A DNA stretch of 64,000 bases from UMGS1279 sp045536815 (GTDB lineage: Bacteria; Bacillota; Clostridia; Oscillospirales; Acutalibacteraceae): assembly GCA_045536815.1 (NCBI GenBank), contig JAZSOH010000008.1, positions 13,173 to 77,172 on the forward strand. The letters are read 5' to 3'. The notes under the pieces are model-generated. The model searched no databases, was not told the origin of the DNA, and saw only the letters and a program-made list of their open reading frames with translations. The translations under genes and the position numbers were made by a program. The stretch's first letter is position 1. Every line of letters starts with the position of its first letter. Below, one piece after another: positions 7,182-16,822 of this stretch.

Positions 7182-8759
7182 ATGACCTTTAAAAAACTTA
7201 TTTCTACGTTGCTTTGCGTTTTGATTTTGGTTTTATCTTTAGGCGGATGCAACTCTCAAAACCTTGATTATATTTTGTATATTGAAACAGATGAAAAACC
7301 CGAAACTCTTGACCCTCAGCTTGTAAGCAGCACTACTGAGGAGATGATAGTAAGGAATTTGTATGAAGGACTTATGCGTCTTGATGAAAATGGAAACCTT
7401 CAAAAGGGCGTTGCAGAGGAATATAGCATTTCGGAAGATGGCCTTACATACATCTTTAAAATAAGGGAAGATGCAGTTTGGTACAGTGGAGACAAAATCA
7501 CCGCAGACGATTTCGTCTTTGCTGTAGAAAGAGCGGTTTCGCCAAAAACAAAGTCACCTAAAGTAGAGTTTTTATATTCCATTAAAAATGCGAAAGAAAT
7601 AAATAGTGGTAAAAATTTGCCCCTTGGTATTACTGCAGTAAACCAAAGAGAGCTTAAAATTGAGCTTGAAACACCAAATCCTGATTTTTTAAATCAACTA
7701 ACAAGTGCAGTGTTTATGCCTTGCAACCGCAAAGCTTTTTTAAAATTTAAAGGCAAGTATGGTATGAATGAGGAAGATATTTTAACAAACGGCTCGTTCT
7801 ATCTTAAAAATTTTGTAAGAGAGGGCGAATATTCCCTTAAAATTCAAAAAAGCAAAAATTACGAAGGAAGTTTTAAGGCAGAGGCTTCGGCGGTTATTTT
7901 TAGCGTTGGCGAAAAAGCATATAGAGCCGAAAAAATAAATAAAAATAATGTTGATATGGGCTTTATGAATTTTAGTGAAAGTTTAGAAAATGTAAATGTT
8001 TCAGAGTTTTCAAAAACCTGTTATGCATTGCTTATAAACAGTTCTTCAAATTTTGGCAAGGAAGAGTTTAAAAAGGCAATAAGAATGTCTATAGATAAAA
8101 CTGCTATGTCCGAAAAAGCCAACTCTTCGCTTACCGCAGCCGACAATCTGTTGCCTCAGGTTATTGAAAAAGATGGAGAATCGTTAAGCGGCGTAGTAAA
8201 GGCTTATTCGTCAGTTTCCTATAATCCAGGTGAAGCACGAAAAAATTATTTAAGCGGTGCCGATAAACATGGCGACCCGGGAAATATAACAATTCTTTAC
8301 TTTGGCGGAGAGGACCAAAAGTTAGTGGCGTTTTTCGTTGCCGAAAGTCTTCAAAAAACTCTCGGTGTAGTTGCAAATATTCAAAAGACGGAAAGCGTTA
8401 CTGAGCTAAATGATAAAATTTCATTAGGGGAATATAGCCTTGCTATTGCACCCATAACGGCAAACAGCAGCTCGGCAGTGCAGTATTTAAGCAAATTTTC
8501 AAGCGAAAATAGTTCTAATATATATAAATTTTCTAGCAAAGAGTATAACTCCCTTTTTAAAGGTATAAGCGATTACAGTTCTAAAGAAAAGACGATAGCT
8601 GCGTCTCAAAAAATGTTAAATGAAATAGAAAAAAGTTTAATTATTACCCCTCTTTTTTATGAGCGAGAGGCTTTCGGTTTTGGAAAAATTTATACCCTGC
8701 CCACCATTTCTCCCTTCAATGGTGTTATAGATTTGGCGCTGGTAAGAAAAGTAGATTAA
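7182..8759 (+). CDS. oligopeptide-type solute-binding lipoprotein (SBP family 5)
   Basis: A 525-aa extracytoplasmic solute-binding protein of the OppA/DppA family (SBP_bac_5). The signal peptide ends in a lipobox, LSLGGC, with lipidated Cys23. Mature-domain landmarks are KPETLDPQLVSS, IVRNLYEGLMRLDENG (about 65-80), the AEEYSISEDGLTYIFKIRE hallmark and WYSGDKITADDFVFAVER. The C-terminal lobe has ALLINSSSNFG and FKKAIRMSIDK. The ligand is probably a peptide, but the family also binds nickel, sugars and opines. No permease or ATPase genes of this type lie next to it, so it must serve a transporter encoded elsewhere or act alone. It has its own promoter, and no clear terminator separates it from the ABC exporter downstream. 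Confidence 0.92.
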   Translation: MTFKKLISTLLCVLILVLSLGGCNSQNLDYILYIETDEKPETLDPQLVSSTTEEMIVRNLYEGLMRLDENGNLQKGVAEEYSISEDGLTYIFKIREDAVWYSGDKITADDFVFAVERAVSPKTKSPKVEFLYSIKNAKEINSGKNLPLGITAVNQRELKIELETPNPDFLNQLTSAVFMPCNRKAFLKFKGKYGMNEEDILTNGSFYLKNFVREGEYSLKIQKSKNYEGSFKAEASAVIFSVGEKAYRAEKINKNNVDMGFMNFSESLENVNVSEFSKTCYALLINSSSNFGKEEFKKAIRMSIDKTAMSEKANSSLTAADNLLPQVIEKDGESLSGVVKAYSSVSYNPGEARKNYLSGADKHGDPGNITILYFGGEDQKLVAFFVAESLQKTLGVVANIQKTESVTELNDKISLGEYSLAIAPITANSSSAVQYLSKFSSENSSNIYKFSSKEYNSLFKGISDYSSKEKTIAASQKMLNEIEKSLIITPLFYEREAFGFGKIYTLPTISPFNGVIDLALVRKVD

Positions 8760-8855
8760 CAAAGAATTTACAAAATAAAGTAATATTTGATACATTTTTA
8801 TGGAAAAATATGTTTTAGGTAATTTGGTATTTTCAGGTAGATAGGGGAATCTTTT

Positions 8856-11564
8856 ATGCTTCAGGTAAAGAACATTTATAAGGAGTTTATAACGGGCGAC
8901 TTAAAACAGGTTGCTTTGGATAATGTTAGCCTTAATTTAAGGGATAATGAATTTGTTGCCGTTTTGGGTCCCAGTGGTTCGGGCAAAACCACCCTTTTAA
9001 ACATTATCGGCGGACTTGACCGATATGATGACGGTGACCTTATAATCAATGGGATTTCGACTAAAAGATATAAGGACAGAGATTGGGATTCTTACCGAAA
9101 TCATACCATTGGATTCGTTTTCCAAAGCTATAATCTTATACCTCATCAGTCGATTCTTTCTAACGTTGAACTCGCCCTTACAATTTCGGGAGTTGGTAAG
9201 ACAGAACGAAGAAAAAGGGCAAAGCGCGCTTTGGAAACGGTTGGACTATTAGACCAGTGCCATAAAAAGCCTAATCAAATGTCAGGCGGGCAAATGCAAA
9301 GGGTTGCTATCGCGAGGGCACTTGTTAATAACCCCAAAATCCTTTTAGCTGATGAGCCGACAGGTGCGCTCGACAGTGAAACAAGCATCCAGGTTATGGA
9401 GCTTTTAAAAGAGGTTGCCAAAGACCGTCTTGTTGTAATGGTAACCCATAACCCAGAACTTGCCGAAACCTATGCAAATAGAATTGTAAAGCTTCGCGAT
9501 GGCAAAATTATAAGCGACACAAATCCATTCGAGGTTGCCGAAAAAGAGGAAAAACCCATTACAAAAAATATGGGAAAATCTTCTATGTCAATTTTCACAT
9601 CTCTATCTCTTAGCTTTAATAACCTTAAAACTAAGTTTGCAAGAACAATTTTAACATCCTTTGCGGGTTCTATTGGTATTATTGGTATAGCCCTTATTTT
9701 AGCTCTTTCTACAGGAGTTAATGCATATATCGAGGATATTCAAAAGAGCACAATGACTTCATATCCAATAACCATAGAGGAAAAAACTATAGACCTTTCT
9801 GCCGTTATGGAGCAGGGTAGCAAAAAAACGGTTGATAGAGTTTTAGAGCACGAGCTTGATGGTATTTACGCCAATACAACCGATTTTGAAATGGCCTCGA
9901 CCTTCACTACAAGCATAACCGAGAATAATCTGACAAAGTTTAAAAAATATCTTGACGATAAAAACAGTGAAATTCATAAATTTGTAGGAGAAAACGGAAT
10001 AGTTTATTCTTACAAAACCAATTTTGGAATTTATACTTTAGACCCAAAGGGCGAGTTTGTAAATACCGATGGAAGTACGCTTGAAAGCCGTAAGGATACA
10101 GACGGAATGTTTTCTATGGCCGGTATGGAGGAAATGAAAAACAATATGCTTTCCAACTTTACCGAGCTTTTGCCCGGTGAAAATGGGAAGGGCATTAGTA
10201 ATGCCGTTAAGGAAAGCTATGATATTCTTTACGGAAATTGGCCCCAAAAATATAACGAAATTGTACTTGTAGTTGATAAGTACAACGAAATACCTTCTTC
10301 AACCCTTTACCAGCTTGGTATTTTACCCTCGGCTGAGTATAAAGATATGCTCGAAAAAATTGAAAAGGGTGAAAGTGTAGAGCCTAAACACTATAGCTTT
10401 AAGTATAGTGATATATGCGATAAAGATTTTTATATGATACCCGCGAGCGACACATATGAAAAGCTTAAAAACGGTAATTTTAAGAGCTTTAGCGATGATG
10501 AAGACAGAATGAAGGAACTTATGGAAAAAGCGCTAAATCTTAAAGTTGTTGGAGTTATAAGGCCCCAAGAAGACGCAAAAGCGGCGGTTATAAGTAGTGC
10601 TTTTGCCTATACAAAGGAACTTAGCGATTATATTAGCGATAAGGCTAATAATAGCGAAATAGTTAAAGAACAGGCTAAAAATACAAAAATCAACGTTTTA
10701 AACGGTCTTAAGTTTTCGCCTGAAGATGATAAGGAAAAAATAAGGGATGCCAAGAAATATCTTACCGATTTAGGTGTAACCGAAAAGGCTAAAATGTGCA
10801 AGGTTTTCATATCTTCATCGGCTAGTCCCGAAATGGCGGCACAGGTTGCAAATATGAGCGAAACCGAGCTTGCGGCTATGCTTGATAATTATCTTAAAAA
10901 TCCAAAAGACGAGGTACTTTTAGGAATTTATGATACCTATATTTCGAGCGGCACTTTTGACGAGAATATGACAAATTTCGGCGCCGTTAATTATGATGTT
11001 CCAAGCGCTATTAGTATATATACCGATAGTTTTGAGAATAAAGATATGGTTGCTTCGTGTATTGAAGAGTATAACCTTTCTGCCGAAGAAAAGGATAAAA
11101 TAAGCTATACCGATTATGTAGGTATTTTAATGTCCTCAATAACAACCATTATTGATGTAATTTCGTATGTTTTAATTGCTTTCGTTGCGGTTTCGTTAAT
11201 AGTTTCATCTATAATGATTGGAATTATAACCTATATTTCGGTTTTGGAGAGGACAAAAGAGATTGGAATTCTAAGGGCAATTGGTGCATCAAAACGAAAT
11301 ATTTCACAGGTTTTCAATGCTGAAACGTTTATAATAGGTCTTTGCTCGGGCGTTTTGGGAATTTTGATTTCTGAGCTTGTTATAATACCTGCAAATGCTG
11401 TTATCCATTCACTTACAGGGGTTACAAATATAAACGCTCAAATTCCGCCTTTGGCGGCCGTAATTTTGGTTGTTTTGAGTGTAATTTTGACACTTATAGG
11501 TGGTTTAATACCGGCTAAAAAAGCAGCAAAAAAAGACCCTGTTACAGCGCTTAGAACAGAATAA
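8856..11564 (+). CDS. MacB/FtsX-type ABC transporter, fused ATPase and permease
   Basis: A 902-aa type VII (mechanotransmission) ABC protein with ATPase and permease in one chain. The ATPase domain is residues 1-230: GPSGSGKTT (Walker A), QSYNLIPHQS (Q-loop), MSGGQMQR (signature), LLADEPTGALD (Walker B) and THN. A first membrane helix (about 260-285, TSFAGSIGIIGIALILALS) leads to a large extracellular region of about 450 residues. Three C-terminal helices of the FtsX domain follow, with VLERTKEIGILRAIGASK, typical of the family. Relatives export lipoproteins, antimicrobial peptides or cell-wall-active signals; the substrate here cannot be read from sequence. Clostridial relatives with the same fused order are common. 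The start has GATAGGGGA upstream. Confidence 0.93.
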   Translation: MLQVKNIYKEFITGDLKQVALDNVSLNLRDNEFVAVLGPSGSGKTTLLNIIGGLDRYDDGDLIINGISTKRYKDRDWDSYRNHTIGFVFQSYNLIPHQSILSNVELALTISGVGKTERRKRAKRALETVGLLDQCHKKPNQMSGGQMQRVAIARALVNNPKILLADEPTGALDSETSIQVMELLKEVAKDRLVVMVTHNPELAETYANRIVKLRDGKIISDTNPFEVAEKEEKPITKNMGKSSMSIFTSLSLSFNNLKTKFARTILTSFAGSIGIIGIALILALSTGVNAYIEDIQKSTMTSYPITIEEKTIDLSAVMEQGSKKTVDRVLEHELDGIYANTTDFEMASTFTTSITENNLTKFKKYLDDKNSEIHKFVGENGIVYSYKTNFGIYTLDPKGEFVNTDGSTLESRKDTDGMFSMAGMEEMKNNMLSNFTELLPGENGKGISNAVKESYDILYGNWPQKYNEIVLVVDKYNEIPSSTLYQLGILPSAEYKDMLEKIEKGESVEPKHYSFKYSDICDKDFYMIPASDTYEKLKNGNFKSFSDDEDRMKELMEKALNLKVVGVIRPQEDAKAAVISSAFAYTKELSDYISDKANNSEIVKEQAKNTKINVLNGLKFSPEDDKEKIRDAKKYLTDLGVTEKAKMCKVFISSSASPEMAAQVANMSETELAAMLDNYLKNPKDEVLLGIYDTYISSGTFDENMTNFGAVNYDVPSAISIYTDSFENKDMVASCIEEYNLSAEEKDKISYTDYVGILMSSITTIIDVISYVLIAFVAVSLIVSSIMIGIITYISVLERTKEIGILRAIGASKRNISQVFNAETFIIGLCSGVLGILISELVIIPANAVIHSLTGVTNINAQIPPLAAVILVVLSVILTLIGGLIPAKKAAKKDPVTALRTE

Positions 11565-11579
11565 ATTTTAAATTTAAGT

Positions 11580-11894
11580 TTATTCGTAGTTTTCTGCCAG
11601 AGATAAAATTTCTTCTAAGGTTTTTGCCGTTACACCCTCCATTAGCCTTTGTATGTCTTTACTAGGCAGTTCGCTTGTGTAAACGTCAAGTACTAATACA
11701 GGTTTTTTACTATCGCTGCGAAAAACCGTAGGCTTTCCGTCAAAATCTATGAGGGTATAGTAAATTTCTTGCTGTTTTCCTTTACTGAATGAAGTGTTAT
11801 CATTTGCTCTTACGGTAAAGGAAAATACAAGCGCCGACAGACTAAGAATTACAGAAAAAATTAAAACTGTTGCTTTGCTTTTTAAATTTATCAT
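11580..11894 (-). CDS. small exported protein with BofC C-terminal-like domain
   Basis: A 104-aa protein. The N-terminal hydrophobic stretch (about 9-28, TVLIFSVILSLSALVFSF) is a signal peptide or anchor. The exported part (IYYTLIDFDGKPTVFRSD, then LDVYTSELPSKDIQRLMEGV) matches the pattern of the BofC C-terminal domain: an NGxIAVF-like strand, then DxYxxxLPxxD and a terminal LxxLLEDY-like helix (here EEILSLAENYE). In Bacillus, BofC restrains SpoIVB signalling during sporulation, but many clostridial proteins share only this domain. The assignment rests on pattern memory and is moderate. It is convergent with the ABC exporter and divergent from the PBP gene. Confidence 0.7.
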   Translation of the reverse strand: MINLKSKATVLIFSVILSLSALVFSFTVRANDNTSFSKGKQQEIYYTLIDFDGKPTVFRSDSKKPVLVLDVYTSELPSKDIQRLMEGVTAKTLEEILSLAENYE

Positions 11895-12001
11895 AGACTA
11901 ACCGCCTTTAGTTTTTTTATATATTTTGTCCAAAAGCACCATAATTATTAAAAAGTGGTTACATTTGGTTAAAAAATTGTAACTCGCTTTTATAGTATCA
12001 A

Positions 12002-12012
12002 TGTGTTATAAT
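12002..12012 (+). promoter_or_regulatory. extended -10 promoter of the PBP gene
   Basis: TGTTATAAT is an extended -10 (TGn-TATAAT) without a good -35. It lies about 65 nt upstream of the ATG at 12077. Confidence 0.55.
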
Positions 12013-12076
12013 ACCTTGGCAGCAATGTTTTTTGCGTTATAATAAAAACAAATTTAGGTGGAAAGGAGTAGTTTAT

Positions 12077-14539
12077 ATGAGTGATGAATATAAAAGTCCG
12101 TTTTTCCCAGAAGAAGAAAAGAACTCTTCAGGGAGTGAGGACCTTTTTAGTAATTCTGAAAATCAGTTTGATTTAAACAGCTTTGCTTCAAGGAATGCAC
12201 CTAAAAAAGATATAGTAGCTCCGCCCAAAAGGAAAAAAATTAAGGATATCAGAAATTTAAACGACGTAAAGGATATCGTTACCCTTAAAGGCGTAAAAAA
12301 TAAAAAGAAATTTTTGTTTAGAGCGGCTTTGTCGCTGTGTCTTGTGTTTGTTATCACAATGTGCCTTGTTGTCGGCGGTTTTGCCATGGTTGTTTTGTCG
12401 GCAGATGAAGATTACAAAATCAAAGAAAACCTTTACGATTTAAAGCTCAATTCAACTACTACTATCTATGTTAAGGATTCGAAAACGGGAAATTATACCG
12501 AGTATCAGCGTCTTCACGGCGGTGAGAATAGAATTTGGGTCCCGTTTGACAAGAATAAGGCAGAGGCTAAAGAGGAAGGTTATACAGGCATTCCATATAG
12601 TCTTGCTATGTCCTTTGTTTGTATTGAGGATGAGCGTTTTTATACCCATGGTGGTGTTGACTGGAAGCGTACAATAGGCGCTTTTGCAAATATGTTTTTA
12701 CATTTTTGGTCCTCTAACCAAGGTGGTTCTACTATAACCCAGCAGCTTGTTAAAAACCTAACTCAGGATAAAGATCAAAACGCGATGCGTAAGGTCAGGG
12801 AAATTATGCGAGCAAGGAATATAGAGTCAACCGTTGATAAAGACACTATTTTGGAATGTTATTTAAATACAATTTCCTTTGCTAATGGTATTTGCGGTGT
12901 TGAGGTTGCCTCCAACTATTATTTCGATAAAAGCGTACATGAGCTTTCCCTTGCCGAGTGCGCAGCCCTCGCTTCAATAGTTAAGGAGCCGGAGCGTTAT
13001 CGCCCCGACAAATATCCCGAAAATAATGCCGAGCGTAGAAAACTTGTGCTTAAAAAGATGTGGGAGATGCGCAAGGAAACCAAGATAACAAAAGAAGAGT
13101 ATGAAGCGGCCTTAGACGAAGAGGTTAAAATTGTAGCCAGTGATGAAAGCATTAAAAAAATCGAGATAAACAATTATTTTGTTGATGCTCTTATAGATGA
13201 TGTTGTAAGCGATTTGGTTGACCAGTATGGCTTCGATGAAGGCTATGCCGAGCAGAATTTCTACAATGGTGGTTACAAAATTTATTGTACGATGGACCCT
13301 GAAATTCAGGCTACAATAGAAAAACATTACTTAGATGACAAGAATTTTACAACAAGTAAAACAGGTCAAAAGGCGCAGTCTGCAATTACTGTTATGGATT
13401 ATACTGGTCACGTTGTTGGTATTGTGGGCGGTTCGGGTGAAAAAACCACTAATCGTGGGCTTAATAGGGCAACTTCTTCGCCTCGTTCACCCGGTTCAAC
13501 AATGAAGCCGATAGCTTCTTATTCACTCGCTTTGGATAATAATCTTATAACCTATTCTTCTATCTTTAAAGACCAACCGATAACCCTTCACGACGGTAAA
13601 AAATGGCCGCCTAACTGGTACGGCTACTATGGTGGAAACGTTACGGTTGCAAAGGCACTTGAGAGGTCTATAAATACTGTTCCTGCACAGCTAGTTGAAA
13701 AGCTTGGTATGGAAAACGTTTTCGACCATTTGACAAATGATATGGGTATAAAGACCCTTACCAAAAATTCAAGCGCCGACCTCACCTATTCAGCCTTGGC
13801 TCTTGGAAGCTGTTATCACGGAATAACAACAACTCAGTCTTGTGCGGCTTATGCAACCTTTGGCAACAAGGGTAAATATTATGAGCCAACCTTTTATACA
13901 AAGGTTACCGACCAAAAGAATAACGTTATTTTAGACGGTGAGCCGACTGCTAAAATTGCTATGGCAGAGGATACTGCAGTTATTATGAATCATCTTCTTC
14001 GTAACGTTGTAAACGGAAGTCAGGGTACCGGTACAATGGCGCGTTCTTATTTAAGAAAAATGCCTATTTATGCAAAAACCGGTACAACCAACGAGGACCA
14101 AAACTGCTGGTTTGCAGGTGGCACACCCTACTATGTTGCTTCAGTTTGGTACGGATATGACCAACCTGAAACAGTTTCAAGGTCTTATTCAGCTACAATG
14201 CTTTGGAGTAAGGTTATGAAGGACATTCACGCCGACCTTGAATATAAAGAGTTTGAGGAAAGCGACTATGTAACCAAGAGAAAGTATTGTACTGAAACGG
14301 GTCAAATTGCTACCGATAAGTGTGAAAAAACTGCTATTGGTTGGTATAAAAAGAGCAAGCTTCAGTCCTGCACTAAGCATAGCGGCGAAATTACAGGAGA
14401 GGTAACAAAAGAGGACGAAAAAAAGAATAATTCATCTACTGTTTCGGGCACATCTTCTACCACTTCTGCGGCTCAAACCACAACAAGTGGAGCTTCTACC
14501 ACAACTAGCGGTACCTCTACTGCAACAAGTGGCGAATAA
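12077..14539 (+). CDS. class A penicillin-binding protein (PBP1A-type)
   Basis: An 820-aa bifunctional peptidoglycan glycosyltransferase/transpeptidase. I chose ATG 12077 because AAAGGAG lies 8 nt upstream; a start at 12032 lacks this and precedes the ribosome binding site. A charged cytoplasmic tail of about 78 residues precedes one membrane helix (79-108). The GT51 domain shows CIEDERFYTHGGVDW with the catalytic Glu, and GGSTITQQLVKN. The transpeptidase domain shows SPGSTMKP (SxxK serine), SINT (SxN) and KTGTTN. The last 50 or so residues are a low-complexity Ser/Thr/Gly tail with repeated TTSG units, probably a wall-spanning linker. It stands alone between a promoter and a strong terminator. 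Confidence 0.95.
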   Translation: MSDEYKSPFFPEEEKNSSGSEDLFSNSENQFDLNSFASRNAPKKDIVAPPKRKKIKDIRNLNDVKDIVTLKGVKNKKKFLFRAALSLCLVFVITMCLVVGGFAMVVLSADEDYKIKENLYDLKLNSTTTIYVKDSKTGNYTEYQRLHGGENRIWVPFDKNKAEAKEEGYTGIPYSLAMSFVCIEDERFYTHGGVDWKRTIGAFANMFLHFWSSNQGGSTITQQLVKNLTQDKDQNAMRKVREIMRARNIESTVDKDTILECYLNTISFANGICGVEVASNYYFDKSVHELSLAECAALASIVKEPERYRPDKYPENNAERRKLVLKKMWEMRKETKITKEEYEAALDEEVKIVASDESIKKIEINNYFVDALIDDVVSDLVDQYGFDEGYAEQNFYNGGYKIYCTMDPEIQATIEKHYLDDKNFTTSKTGQKAQSAITVMDYTGHVVGIVGGSGEKTTNRGLNRATSSPRSPGSTMKPIASYSLALDNNLITYSSIFKDQPITLHDGKKWPPNWYGYYGGNVTVAKALERSINTVPAQLVEKLGMENVFDHLTNDMGIKTLTKNSSADLTYSALALGSCYHGITTTQSCAAYATFGNKGKYYEPTFYTKVTDQKNNVILDGEPTAKIAMAEDTAVIMNHLLRNVVNGSQGTGTMARSYLRKMPIYAKTGTTNEDQNCWFAGGTPYYVASVWYGYDQPETVSRSYSATMLWSKVMKDIHADLEYKEFEESDYVTKRKYCTETGQIATDKCEKTAIGWYKKSKLQSCTKHSGEITGEVTKEDEKKNNSSTVSGTSSTTSAAQTTTSGASTTTSGTSTATSGE

Positions 14540-14546
14540 AATTAAA

Positions 14547-14584
14547 AACGGCACATCGTGGTTTACCTGCGGTGCCGTTTTTTT
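14547..14584 (+). terminator. terminator of the PBP gene
   Basis: AACGGCAC pairs with GTGCCGTT and is followed by a run of T's, immediately after the stop codon. Confidence 0.9.
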
Positions 14585-14628
14585 GTGCGAAAAGAGGTTT
14601 ATTTATTTTTATTTTCATAAATATAAAG

Positions 14629-14657
14629 TTGACAATGTTAGGGCTTTATTGTACAAT
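14629..14657 (+). promoter_or_regulatory. promoter of the pyrH-frr-...-polC run
   Basis: TTGACA, 17 nt, TACAAT, about 50 nt before pyrH. Confidence 0.85.
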
Positions 14658-14705
14658 ATATTTAGTATTATATTTAATATAATTTATTAGATAGGGGAAG
14701 TCGTA

Positions 14706-15410
14706 ATGAAACCGGTGTATAAAAGAATTTTAATAAAACTCAGCGGTGAGGCTTTGGCAGGGGAAAAGGGCTTTGGCCTTGATTTTGATAAGGTCGAAAA
14801 GGTTTGTAAAAGCGTTAAAGATACCTACGATATGGGCGTTGAAATCGCCATTGTTGTTGGTGGCGGCAACTTTTGGAGAGGGCGTTCAAGCGGCAAGATG
14901 GACCGCACACGCGCCGACCATATGGGTATGCTTGCAACTGTTATTAACTCCTTGGCTCTTGCAGATGGGCTTGAACAGCTCGGCGCTAACGTTAGGGTGC
15001 AAACCGGTATTGAAATGATTAAAATTGCCGAACCCTATATTAGAAATAAGGCAGTTCGCCATATGGAAAAGGGCAGAATTGTTATTTTCGGTTGTGGTAC
15101 AGGTAATCCCTTCTTCTCAACCGATACAGGCGCCGCTCTTCGTGCCGCCGAAATTGACGCTGATATTATCTTTAAGGCAACAAATGTTGATGGCGTTTAC
15201 GATAGCGACCCTAAAACTAATCCCAACGCTAAAAAGTACGATAAGCTTTCCTTTATGGATGTACTTAGTCAGGGACTTCACGTTATGGATAGTACAGCAG
15301 CTTCGCTTTGTATGGATAATGATATTAAGATTTTGGTATTTAATCTTGATGACCCAGACAATATCACTCGCGCCGCCGGTGGTGAGTCGAGCGGAACAAT
15401 CGTAGAATAA
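14706..15410 (+). CDS. pyrH: UMP kinase
   Basis: A 234-aa hexameric bacterial UMP kinase of the amino acid kinase fold, converting UMP to UDP with ATP. It shows KRILIKLSGEALAG at the N-terminus, VVGGGNFWRGR (phosphate binding), ADHMGMLATVINSLAL, and the FKATNVDGVYDSDPK segment typical of PyrH. Length is standard. It is first in the classical pyrH-frr-uppS-cdsA cluster and has AGGGGAAG upstream of the ATG. Confidence 0.98.
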   Translation: MKPVYKRILIKLSGEALAGEKGFGLDFDKVEKVCKSVKDTYDMGVEIAIVVGGGNFWRGRSSGKMDRTRADHMGMLATVINSLALADGLEQLGANVRVQTGIEMIKIAEPYIRNKAVRHMEKGRIVIFGCGTGNPFFSTDTGAALRAAEIDADIIFKATNVDGVYDSDPKTNPNAKKYDKLSFMDVLSQGLHVMDSTAASLCMDNDIKILVFNLDDPDNITRAAGGESSGTIVE

Positions 15411-15462
15411 GCGGTGCCTTTAACAAAACCACAGTGCAACCTTTAAAGTAAGGAGAATTTTG

Positions 15463-16017
15463 ATGAACACTATTATTGCAAAAGCAGAAGAAAAAATGAA
15501 CAAATCGCTCGACGCGCTTGATAGAGAATTTAAAGCAGTTCGTGCTGGTCGTGCAAATCCTTCGGTTTTAGACAAAATTACGGTTGATTATTACGGAACA
15601 CCAACCCCTATTCAACAAATGGCGGCAGTTTCGGTTCCTGAAGGACGTATACTTCAAATTCAACCTTGGGATTTGTCAACATTAAGGGAGATTGAAAAAG
15701 CAATTCTCACTTCCGATATTGGTATCAATCCCCAAAATGACGGTAAGGTTATTCGTCTTATGTTCCCACCTCTTACTGAGGAAAGACGTCGTGATTTGGT
15801 TAAGGACATCAAAAGAATGGCTGAGGATTGTAAAGTTGCAATTCGTTCAATTCGCCGTGATGCTCTTGAAAAGATTAAAGCGCTTAAGAAAAACGGTGAA
15901 ATCACTGAAGATGACCAAGGTAATGGCGAGAAGAAAATTCAAAATCTTACCGACAAATATTGTAAGGAAGCCGATGAGCTTGCCGCAGTAAAAGAAAAAG
16001 AAGTTTTAGAAATATAA
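15463..16017 (+). CDS. frr: ribosome recycling factor
   Basis: A 184-aa RRF that works with EF-G to split post-termination ribosomes. ATG 15463 follows AAGGAG at good spacing; an in-frame TTG three bases earlier is not needed. Motifs: VRAGRANPSVLDKITVDYYG, TPIQQMA, PWD and RRDLVKDIKRMAED. The two-domain L-shape length is standard. Confidence 0.98.
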   Translation: MNTIIAKAEEKMNKSLDALDREFKAVRAGRANPSVLDKITVDYYGTPTPIQQMAAVSVPEGRILQIQPWDLSTLREIEKAILTSDIGINPQNDGKVIRLMFPPLTEERRRDLVKDIKRMAEDCKVAIRSIRRDALEKIKALKKNGEITEDDQGNGEKKIQNLTDKYCKEADELAAVKEKEVLEI

Positions 16018-16030
16018 CAGTTTAGAATTC

Positions 16031-16056
16031 GCCCATCGGTATACCGATGGGCTTTT
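16031..16056 (+). terminator. hairpin terminator or attenuator after frr
   Basis: GCCCATCGG and CCGATGGGC flank a TATA loop, followed by TTTTC. The U-run is short, so partial read-through into uppS is likely. It lies 17 nt before uppS and would let the cell set different levels for frr and the lipid genes. Confidence 0.75.
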
Positions 16057-16072
16057 CAAAAGGTGTGATATA

Positions 16073-16807
16073 ATGTTTTTTAAAAAGAAAAAAGCAGAGC
16101 AAAATAAAAATAGAATTTTGCCCGAGCATATTGCAATAATTATGGACGGTAATGGCCGTTGGGCAAAAAAACGCTCTCTTCCTCGTACTGCGGGTCATGC
16201 TGCAGGTTCTAAAACCTTTAAAGAAGTTGCACTTTATGCTAACAAAATCGGCATTAAAAATTTAACTGTTTACGCCTTTTCGACAGAAAACTGGAAAAGA
16301 CCTAAGGAAGAAATTGATAACATAATGAATATTCTTAGGAATTATCTTAAGGACACTAACAATTTTAAGGACGAAAACATAAGGCTTAAATTTATCGGCG
16401 ATGTTTCGGTTTTGTCTGAAGATATCAAAAAAATGATAGAAGATGTTGAAAGAGATTCTTCTGCCGCTACCGGAATGAGACTTAATATCGCTATGAATTA
16501 CGGCGGTAGAGACGAAATTGTTAAGGCGGTAAAAGAAATTAGCGGGGACCTTAAAGATGGCAAAATTTCTGCCGATGATATAAACGAGGAGCTTATTTCA
16601 AACCATCTTTATACAAGTGGTCAACCCGACCCCGACCTTATAATCAGGCCAAGCGGCGAGTTTAGACTTTCTAATTTTCTTATTTGGCAAGGCGCCTATG
16701 CAGAATTTTGGTTTTCTGATATTTTGTGGCCCGATTTCGGCCCAAAAATTTTGGAAGAAGCAATTGATGATTTTTGTAAAAGAAACCGTCGTTTCGGCGG
16801 CGTTTAA
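16073..16807 (+). CDS. uppS: isoprenyl transferase (undecaprenyl diphosphate synthase)
   Basis: A 244-aa cis-prenyltransferase that extends farnesyl diphosphate to the C55 lipid carrier of cell-wall synthesis. IIMDGNGRWAKKR includes the catalytic Asp25. LTVYAFSTENWKRP and RPSGEFRLSNFLIWQ are further family motifs. It is followed 15 nt later by cdsA. Confidence 0.97.
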   Translation: MFFKKKKAEQNKNRILPEHIAIIMDGNGRWAKKRSLPRTAGHAAGSKTFKEVALYANKIGIKNLTVYAFSTENWKRPKEEIDNIMNILRNYLKDTNNFKDENIRLKFIGDVSVLSEDIKKMIEDVERDSSAATGMRLNIAMNYGGRDEIVKAVKEISGDLKDGKISADDINEELISNHLYTSGQPDPDLIIRPSGEFRLSNFLIWQGAYAEFWFSDILWPDFGPKILEEAIDDFCKRNRRFGGV

Positions 16808-16822
16808 TTTGGTGGTGGTTGT

